DNA from: Solirubrobacteraceae bacterium
GTDB taxonomy: Bacteria > Actinomycetota > Thermoleophilia > Solirubrobacterales > Solirubrobacteraceae
Direction: 5' to 3'
DNA: 64,000 bases
Assembly (NCBI GenBank): GCA_023230855.1
Contig: JALNWQ010000009.1
Span: 124,001 to 188,000 of the forward strand
The notes beneath the pieces were generated by a model. It made no database searches, had not been told where the DNA came from, and saw only the letters and a program-made list of their open reading frames with translations. Each line of letters begins with the position of its first letter. Position 1 is the stretch's first letter. Positions 58,111-64,000 of the stretch are shown one piece after another. A program made the translations under genes and the position numbers.

Positions 58111-59154
58111 TCACCGCGTGGTGGCGAAGTGCTGGGCCTGCTCGTCGGCGACCGGGCCCAGCTCGTCCGGCAGGTCGCCCGCCGGCCACGCCTGCCACGG
58201 GTGCTCTCCCCGCGCCTTGCGGCGGCGGTACGTCAGTCGGCCGTGCGCGTTCATCGCGTACCACGCGGCGTACGTCGACGGGGTGACGAGCGGGATCCAG
58301 AACCGGTTCGCGAGCGGGTCGAGCGGCGCGACCGCGCCGGGCGTCACCTCGGCGCCGACGTGGCCCTCGCCGTCCTCGAGCGTCATCCGCGCGAGGATCG
58401 TCCCGTCCGGGGCGCAGATCTGGGTCTCGCCGAGCATCTCGGTGCGCCACGGCACCCGGCGCGCCAGCGGCGTCTGCGACTCGACCGGCCCGACGTGCGC
58501 GGCGTGCGCGACCGGGGCCCCCACCAACCGCGCCACCTGACGCGGCAGCTCGCGCTGGGCCTGACGCCACAGGCCGTGCTCGCGCGTCGTCCAACGCCGC
58601 AGGGGGCCGCCCCAGTTCAAGGGGAACGACGGCCAGCACATGCCGCCGAGGACGAGGTCCACCCCGCGCAGCCGGCGCGACGTGCGGTACCGCATCCACT
58701 CCCAGCCCGAGCAGACGCCGACGTCGAGGCCCAGGCCGGCCAGGTGCGTGCGGCCCTCGTCGTCGCCCCCGACGTAGTAGTGGTGCTCCCAGGCGCTGGG
58801 GATGTCCTTGTCGTGCAGGTGCGCCCGGCCGTCGGGCTCCGCCAGGACGTACGTGCCGTACGTGTCGCCACCGCGCCGGGCGAGGAACCCGCCGCCGACG
58901 ACGCAGTCGAGCTCGCGCGACAGGCGGGTGAGGAGCTGGAACGGCGCCCCGTCCACCGGTCGGGCGACCCCGTCGAGCCGCTCGTGGAAGACGTTGGGCG
59001 ACGTCATCGCCTCGGGCACGACGATGACCTGCGGATCGTGCTCGCGGTGGGCGTCGCGGATGAGGTCCTCGATCCGGGCGAGGTTGCGCTCGACGGCGCC
59101 GAGCTCGAGGTGGGCCTGGACGGCGGCGATGCGGAGCGGCTTGCGGGGGCTCAT
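58111..59154 (-). CDS. nitrilase-superfamily carbon-nitrogen hydrolase
   Basis: 347 residues. Catalytic triad: Glu48 in VVPEAMTSPN, Lys116 in LHDKDIPSAWEHHYY, Cys148 in DVGVCSGWEWMRY. Overall pattern (PQVIVVPEA, GGGFLARRGGDTYG) is that of the nitrilase/amidase fold, with a C-terminal extension of about 50 residues (YRRRKARGEHPWQAWPAG). ATG overlaps the monooxygenase TGA by four bases. May hydrolyse an amide or nitrile formed by the upstream oxygenase. Confidence 0.87.
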   Translation of the reverse strand: MSPRKPLRIAAVQAHLELGAVERNLARIEDLIRDAHREHDPQVIVVPEAMTSPNVFHERLDGVARPVDGAPFQLLTRLSRELDCVVGGGFLARRGGDTYGTYVLAEPDGRAHLHDKDIPSAWEHHYYVGGDDEGRTHLAGLGLDVGVCSGWEWMRYRTSRRLRGVDLVLGGMCWPSFPLNWGGPLRRWTTREHGLWRQAQRELPRQVARLVGAPVAHAAHVGPVESQTPLARRVPWRTEMLGETQICAPDGTILARMTLEDGEGHVGAEVTPGAVAPLDPLANRFWIPLVTPSTYAAWYAMNAHGRLTYRRRKARGEHPWQAWPAGDLPDELGPVADEQAQHFATTR

Positions 59155-60683
59155 GCGGGTACCTGCTCGGGGGTCGGGGACGGGGTGGCGGCGGACGTCG
59201 CCGGGATGTCGGCGCCGGGCACGGGGGTCGTGGGGCCGCCGGGCCCGGACGCGGCCGCCGTGGCGGCGGGGGTGGGCGCGCACGCGTCGACCGTCGGACG
59301 GCGTGGCGTGGCGGGCCACGTCCAGCCGGGGTGCTCGGATCCGGCGATCGGGCGGGTGGAGCGGAACCGGCCGCGGCGGATCTCGGCGCGGATCGCGAGG
59401 TCGGTGCGCAGGTCCGGCAGGGCGGAGCGCAACACGTCGCGGGCGTGGCCGGGGTGCCGGGCGATCGCGCGGGCGGCGCCACCCATGAGGCGCGGGAGGG
59501 TGAGGACCTCCTGCTGGTCCCGGATCCGGGCGAACATGTCGCCCAGGTCGGGGTCGTGGCGCCCCTGGGCGCGACGCGCGATCTCGACGAGGACCGGCGA
59601 CTGCGGCTGGATCCGCGTCTCGTTGTTGGCGAAGTGGTACGCCGACAGGCACTCCTGGTCGCGCTCCTGCTCCCACCGGCGCAGCGCCGCGTCGAGCGCC
59701 GCCGGGTCGTCGAGGACCGGCTCGGCCGCCTCGCCGAGCGTGCGGCCCATCCAGAGCGCGTCGCGCTGGCCCTGGCCGATGATGGGGTCCTTGAAGTGGC
59801 CCGCGTCGCCGGCGAGCGCCCACCCGGGGCCGCTGCTGGGCCGGAAGTACGCCGTCGTGTCGGCGGTCGAGCGGAGCTTGCCGACGTTCGTCGCGCCGGC
59901 GATGCGCTCGGCGAACCCGGGATGGCGGCGCAGGAACTCCGCCCAGGCGCCGTCCGGGTCGCGGCGGGCGCGGTGGACGTCGGCGGCGGGCCCCATGACG
60001 AGCGCGACCGCCCGCGGTCGCGGCGCGCTGGGGAAGACCATGCAGATCGACGTGCCGTCACGCCACTGCGACAGCGTCTCGTTGAGCCGCGTCCCGGCCT
60101 GCGGATCGTCGAGGTAGCGGAAGACGAGCCCGCGGCCGTTGCGCGACGCGCGGTACGGGCGCCACGCCCCCACCCGGGCGGCGACCGTCGAGCGGCGACC
60201 GTCGGCGCCGATGACGAGCTTGGCCCGCAGCTCGCGGACGTCGCCGTCGGGGTCGCGGTAGCGCACCCCGGCGGCCCGGCCGGCCCGCCACAGGACGTCG
60301 AGCAGCTCGCAGCCCTCGCGGACGTCGGCGCCGTGGCCGCGCGCGACGTCGACGAGCACCGCGTCCTGCTCCGGGCGGGGCACGCAGAGCACGTAGTCGG
60401 ACCGGCCGTTGGCGCCCCACCGCTCGTGGACCTTGACGTCGGGCCCGAAGTGCAGCTCGACCTCGCGGAGGAACGACGGGTCGAGCGCGGCGATCCGCTC
60501 GAACGCCCCCATCCGACGGATCTCCTCGATCCCCCCGCCGAAGAGGACGTGCGTCGACAACGTGTCGGACGGGAACCGCGCCCGGTCGAGGACGACGACG
60601 TCGCGCCCCTTCCGTGCGAGGGCCGACGCGGCGGTGGTGCCGGCCAACCGGCTCCCGACGATCACGACATCATGGTCGGTCAT
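59151..60683 (-). CDS. FAD-dependent monooxygenase
   Basis: 510 residues. N-terminal VVIVGSRLAGTTAASALA (a slightly degenerate GxGxxG, as in geranylgeranyl reductase-like proteins), KLVIGADGRRSTVAARVG (second NAD(P)H/FAD motif) and WALAGDAGHFKDPIIGQGQ (GD FAD motif). The last 75 residues are Pro/Ala/Thr-rich and likely unstructured. Its stop overlaps the nitrilase start. Divergent from a TetR; the 48-bp spacer has a low-GC stretch but no clear palindrome. Confidence 0.85.
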   Translation of the reverse strand: MTDHDVVIVGSRLAGTTAASALARKGRDVVVLDRARFPSDTLSTHVLFGGGIEEIRRMGAFERIAALDPSFLREVELHFGPDVKVHERWGANGRSDYVLCVPRPEQDAVLVDVARGHGADVREGCELLDVLWRAGRAAGVRYRDPDGDVRELRAKLVIGADGRRSTVAARVGAWRPYRASRNGRGLVFRYLDDPQAGTRLNETLSQWRDGTSICMVFPSAPRPRAVALVMGPAADVHRARRDPDGAWAEFLRRHPGFAERIAGATNVGKLRSTADTTAYFRPSSGPGWALAGDAGHFKDPIIGQGQRDALWMGRTLGEAAEPVLDDPAALDAALRRWEQERDQECLSAYHFANNETRIQPQSPVLVEIARRAQGRHDPDLGDMFARIRDQQEVLTLPRLMGGAARAIARHPGHARDVLRSALPDLRTDLAIRAEIRRGRFRSTRPIAGSEHPGWTWPATPRRPTVDACAPTPAATAAASGPGGPTTPVPGADIPATSAATPSPTPEQVPA

Positions 60684-60731
60684 GGCGCGACCCTAACCGC
60701 GCCGCGCCCGCAGATGCAACAAGATTCAAAG

Positions 60732-61475
60732 ATGAACGCGCCTCCAACTGAGACGCGCCGCCCGGCCCGTGGCGCCCGCCGCGCCGCCCGCACGCGGGCG
60801 GCGATCCTCGACGCCGCCGAGCGCGCCTTCCGCACCGGGGGCTACCGGGGCACGCGGATGGAGGACGTCGCCGACGACGCCGACGTCGCCGTCGGGTCGA
60901 TCTACAGCCACTTCGGCAGCAAGGACGGCCTGTACCACGCGCTCGCCGAGCGGTCGGTCGAGCTCTTCGCGGACTACATGGCGCGGGCGTACACCGACGA
61001 CCGCACCCCGCTGGAGCGGGTCCTCGCCGCCGGCGACGCGTACCTGCGGTTCCACCTGGAGCACCCGGGCGCGTTCCGGTTCCTCGCGTTCGACGGCGTG
61101 GAGGCCGGCACGACGATCGAGGACGCGGACGTGCGGGCGCGGATCACCGACCGGCTCGACGAGCTCATCGACGAGTTCGCGGCCCGCATCCAGGCCGCCA
61201 TCGACGCGGGCGAGGCCCGGCCGATCGACGCCGGCGAGCTGTCGCGGTTCCTCTGGGGCGCGTGGAACGGCGTCGTCGCGCTGACGATGCGCCCGGACCG
61301 GATGGCGCTCGACGACGCGGCGCTGGAGGCGTGCATCCTCACCGGGCGCCGGATCGTCCTGGAGGGCCTCGTCGCCCCGGAGGCCCGCGACGCCGCCGGC
61401 GACGCCCGCGCCCGGCTCGTGCGGATCACGTCGCCCGATCCGGCGCCACCGCGGGACCCAGCGGCATCCGACTGA
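60732..61475 (+). CDS. TetR-family regulator
   Basis: 247 residues from MNAPPTETRRPARGARRAAR; an alternative ATG (60714) adds MQQDSK. HTH FRTGGYRGTRMEDVADDADV, AVGSIYSHFGSKDGLYHALAE. The C-terminal domain is a tetR_C type with ACILTGRRIVLEGLVAPEA. Divergent from the monooxygenase-nitrilase pair, which it may repress. Its 3' end overlaps the next TetR tail to tail by 50 bases. Confidence 0.88.
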   Translation: MNAPPTETRRPARGARRAARTRAAILDAAERAFRTGGYRGTRMEDVADDADVAVGSIYSHFGSKDGLYHALAERSVELFADYMARAYTDDRTPLERVLAAGDAYLRFHLEHPGAFRFLAFDGVEAGTTIEDADVRARITDRLDELIDEFAARIQAAIDAGEARPIDAGELSRFLWGAWNGVVALTMRPDRMALDDAALEACILTGRRIVLEGLVAPEARDAAGDARARLVRITSPDPAPPRDPAASD

Positions 61476-62058
61476 TCGCCCGCGCCTCGGACGCCGCGAC
61501 GCCGAGCTGCAGCAGGGTGAGCTCGGCGTGGACGCGGTCGGCGTCGGGCGGGGCGCGGTCCTCGAGGATCGCCCGGATCGTCGCGACCGCGCCGCCGCAG
61601 AGGATGTTCAGCGCGACGTCGAGGTCGGTGACGCGGAACCGCCCGGAAGCCAGGCCGCGGTCGACGATGCGGCGGACGTACGGCTCGATCGCCCGGAGGA
61701 AGACCGAGTCGCTGTGGCCCAGGTGGACGAGGAGCCGGGCGAACGCCGGGTCGTCGTAGGCGATCCGGATGAACCGCCGGTCGGCAAGGCTCGCGGCGAC
61801 CGCGGGGTCCTCGTGGTCGTCGACCCCCTCCTGGGTGCGCGCCGCCAGGGCGACGATGCTCTCGACGACGACCGCCTCGACGAGCTCGTCGAGCGACCCG
61901 AAGTGGTTGTAGAACGACCCGCGTCCTACGCCCGCCGTGTCGGTCGCGTCGGCGATCCGCAGCCCGGCGACGCCGCGCGCGGTGATGAGCTCGCGCGCCG
62001 CCACGACGATCCGGTCGCGGGTCGAGGGTCGGGCGGGGCGCCTTGACGTGGAGACCAC
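61426..62058 (-). CDS. TetR-family regulator (paired with second PEP-utilising gene)
   Basis: 210 residues from GTG 62058. HTH ARGVAGLRIADATDTAGVGRGSFYNHFGSLDELVEAV. It diverges from the PEP-utilising gene at 62149 with a perfect AT-rich palindrome between them, which is its likely operator. Its last 50 bp are overlapped by the convergent TetR at 60732. Confidence 0.9.
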   Translation of the reverse strand: MVSTSRRPARPSTRDRIVVAARELITARGVAGLRIADATDTAGVGRGSFYNHFGSLDELVEAVVVESIVALAARTQEGVDDHEDPAVAASLADRRFIRIAYDDPAFARLLVHLGHSDSVFLRAIEPYVRRIVDRGLASGRFRVTDLDVALNILCGGAVATIRAILEDRAPPDADRVHAELTLLQLGVAASEARAISRMPLGPAVAPDRAT

Positions 62059-62061
62059 GGT

Positions 62062-62077
62062 CTGAATATATATTCAG
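62062..62077. promoter_or_regulatory. palindromic operator CTGAATATATATTCAG
   Basis: A perfect 16-bp palindrome, four bases upstream of the TetR start and 71 bases upstream of the divergent PEP-utilising gene, and by far the most AT-rich stretch in the window. TATATT inside it could be a -10. A textbook TetR autoregulatory operator position. Confidence 0.75.
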
Positions 62078-62148
62078 CACGAGGGGAGATGGGGAAACCG
62101 TCGGCGACGCCGACGGCACGCCGCTCCCCGCCGAGACCCGAGGACGCC

Positions 62149-64000
62149 GTGACCGATCCACACCTGACGATGACCCGCGCATGGGCCGCGGTCCCGCTCC
62201 TGCGCGAGCCGGACCCGCTCGACCACGCCGTCGGCCCCGGGTCGACGTGGACGACGGTCAACGCCGCCGAGGCCCTGCCCGGCGTCCTCACCCCGCTCGG
62301 CGCGTCGGCGTGGATCGCCGGCAGCGAGGTCGGGATCCGTCGCTGCTTCCACGAGCTGGGCGTGCTGGCGCGGTCCGAGGTGCGACTGCCCGACGACGCC
62401 GACCAGCGCTTCTCCGGCGTGCTCGTCGGACGGTACGCCGCCAACCTCGACCGCCTGCGCGCCGTCGCCGACCGCACCCCGGGCACGTCCGGCGACGCGT
62501 TGGAGCGCCAGGCGTTCGGCAGCGTGCGACCGGGCGTTCCCGCGTCGCGCGCGTCGGTCGGGCGGTACCCCGCGATCGTCGTCAACGCCCCCCGGTCGGT
62601 GCTGCGGCTACGCCGCCGGATGCGCACGCAGGCCGCCGCGCTCGACGCGTGGTGGCGCGACCGCACCCGCGAGGAGATCGACGACGTCGCGCTCGCCCGC
62701 CGGCGCTTCGACGAGGGCCTGCGCGGCTTCACCGACGCGATGGCCCCGCACTTCATGGCGACGATGGTCGTCCAGGGCCTGCTCGACCGACTTCGGGACG
62801 TGTGCGACGCGGCGGGCCTCCCGGGCCACGAGCTGCTCGTCGCCGGCGGTGGAGAGGAGCTCGAGGAGGAGCGGCTCGTCGCCCGGCTCCTGCAGGTCGC
62901 CGCCGGTCGGCTCGACCTCGACGCGGTCGTGACGGAGTTCGGGTTCCAGGGCCCGGACGTCGGAGAGATCGCCGGCCGGCCGTGGCGCGAGGACCGCGCG
63001 CCGCTCGAGGCGATGGTCACCGCCTACGGGCGCCTGTCCGACGGCCGCGGCGGGACGAGGGCCCCCGGGCGGGGCGACGGCGCCCGACGCGACGACGCGT
63101 TGCGCGAGCTGCTCGCCGCGGTCCCCCGGACCCGCCGCCCGCTCGTCGCGCTCCTATCGCGGACCAGCGCGGCGATGCTGCCGCTGCGCGAGGTCGGCAA
63201 GGGGTCGTTCCTGCGGGCGCTCGACGTGTCGCGTCACGCCGCACGGGCCGCCGGCCGGCTGCTCGCCGCCGACGGGGCGCTCGACGATCCCGAGGACGTC
63301 TTCCTCCTACGCACCGACGAGCTGCTCCACGGCCCGCCGGCCGGGGTCCGCGACCTCGTCGCCGCGCGCCGCGCGCAGCGCGAGCGGTACGCCGGGCTGC
63401 GCCTGCCGGAGCTGTGGACCGGCCCCACCGCCGGGATCCCCGCCGACGCACCGTCGACCGGGGCCCCCGACGCACGCGACGCGTTGCAGGGGATCGGCGC
63501 GTCCCCCGGGCGGGTCACCGCCCGGGCCCGGGTCGTCGAGCGGGCGGTCGACTGCGACCGGCTCGAGCCCGGCGAGGTCCTCGTCGCCGCCGTCACCGAC
63601 CCGAGCTGGGCGGCGGCGTTCCCGCTCGCCTCCGCGCTCGTCACCGACATCGGCGGCGCGGTGAGCCACGCCGCGATCGTCGCCCGCGAGATGGGCCTGC
63701 CGTGCGTCGTCAACACCGGTGCCGCGACCCGGTCGATCCGCACCGGCGACCTGCTCGTCGTCGACGGGACGACCGGCGAGGTGACGGTCGCCGAGCGGGC
63801 GCACATCGACGTCTCCACGCCCGCCCCCGACGAGGACCCGACGATGACCGACGGCACGACCCCCGCCCCCTCCTCCACCTCCGACGTCGACCCCGACGCG
63901 CTCGCCGTGCTGCGCCTCGTCGGGCTGAAGGGCCGCACCGCCCGCGAGGTCCTGTGCGAGGCGCTCGGGCGGCCCACCGCCGACGTCGACGCGGTCCTGG
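62149..64000 (+). CDS. PEP-utilising mobile-domain protein with wHTH-like domain, 3' end beyond window
   Basis: 617 residues visible from GTG 62149. Paralogue of the 38155 gene in the same domain order: WTTVNAAEALPGVLTPLGAS at the N-terminus, LVGRYAANLDRLRAVADRTP, mobile domain GGAVSHAAIVAREMGLPCV with His507, an acidic linker with PAPSSTSDVDPD, then AVLRLVGLKGRTAREVLCEA, the start of the helix-turn-helix-like segment, where the window ends. ATP-grasp is missing here too. CGAGG lies four bases before the start. Divergent from a TetR across a palindrome. Confidence 0.75.
   Translation, partial: MTDPHLTMTRAWAAVPLLREPDPLDHAVGPGSTWTTVNAAEALPGVLTPLGASAWIAGSEVGIRRCFHELGVLARSEVRLPDDADQRFSGVLVGRYAANLDRLRAVADRTPGTSGDALERQAFGSVRPGVPASRASVGRYPAIVVNAPRSVLRLRRRMRTQAAALDAWWRDRTREEIDDVALARRRFDEGLRGFTDAMAPHFMATMVVQGLLDRLRDVCDAAGLPGHELLVAGGGEELEEERLVARLLQVAAGRLDLDAVVTEFGFQGPDVGEIAGRPWREDRAPLEAMVTAYGRLSDGRGGTRAPGRGDGARRDDALRELLAAVPRTRRPLVALLSRTSAAMLPLREVGKGSFLRALDVSRHAARAAGRLLAADGALDDPEDVFLLRTDELLHGPPAGVRDLVAARRAQRERYAGLRLPELWTGPTAGIPADAPSTGAPDARDALQGIGASPGRVTARARVVERAVDCDRLEPGEVLVAAVTDPSWAAAFPLASALVTDIGGAVSHAAIVAREMGLPCVVNTGAATRSIRTGDLLVVDGTTGEVTVAERAHIDVSTPAPDEDPTMTDGTTPAPSSTSDVDPDALAVLRLVGLKGRTAREVLCEALGRPTADVDAVL

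Overview
The window comes from a very GC-rich actinomycete-type chromosome. Signs of this are heavy GTG/TTG start use, stop/start overlaps (ATGA, GTGA, TGATG), TAnnnT -10 boxes 6-10 bases before starts, an mce operon, seven TetR regulators and several fadD/fadE/fadA/fadB-type genes. A Thermoleophilia/Solirubrobacterales member (Patulibacter or Conexibacter type) is my best guess, but that is inference. No rRNA, tRNA, CRISPR array or insertion sequence was seen. Because GC is so high, almost every real gene has long open shadow frames on the other strand; these are left out.

Layout. 1-10.3 kb is an accessory stretch: the N-terminal 900 codons of a DUF4011/helicase protein (Hhe defence type) running off the left edge, divergent from a hypothetical + DEDDh exonuclease-BRCT pair, then a lipoprotein, a secreted protein, a TPR protein, a Uma2-like nuclease, gene remnants, a secreted hydrolase and a VapBC pair. 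10.3-13.9 kb holds a TetR, an AveC-like membrane protein and a coupled FAD oxidoreductase. 13.9-23.9 kb is a complete yrbEAB-mceABCDEF operon on the minus strand; yrbEA carries an apparent one-base frameshift. 24.0-28.6 kb holds an MpaB-type oxygenase, an ABC1/UbiB kinase, an acyl-CoA dehydrogenase and a TetR. 28.8-31.8 kb holds a lipase, an orphan VapC whose antitoxin has collapsed, a ferredoxin and a tyrosine phosphatase. 31.9-38.1 kb is fadB, fadA, an SDR and a divergent fadD. 38.2-41.3 kb is an unusual PEP-utilising mobile-domain protein with a TetR. 41.8-52.0 kb is a second lipid or acyl-CoA block: biotin carboxylase/BCCP, carboxyltransferase, thiolase, two enoyl-CoA hydratases, fadD and a 3-hydroxyacyl-CoA dehydrogenase. 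52.1-52.7 kb is yefM-yoeB. 52.7-58.0 kb holds a hydrolase/AMP-ligase fusion, a divergent hydrolase and two tandem TetRs. 58.1-61.5 kb is a nitrilase + FAD monooxygenase pair with a divergent TetR. 61.4-64 kb is a second TetR + PEP-utilising module that runs off the right edge.

How it fits together. The window reads as lipid/steroid-like import (mce) plus two beta-oxidation blocks and a carboxylase, under several TetR regulators. Two candidate regulons can be read from the DNA: a 29-bp operator shared by the oxygenase and acyl-CoA dehydrogenase promoters in identical geometry, and an 18-bp motif in front of the ferredoxin and between the genes at both divergent fadD promoters. The most unusual biology is the duplicated module of a TetR plus an ATP-grasp-less PEP-utilising protein with a C-terminal helix-turn-helix-like domain.
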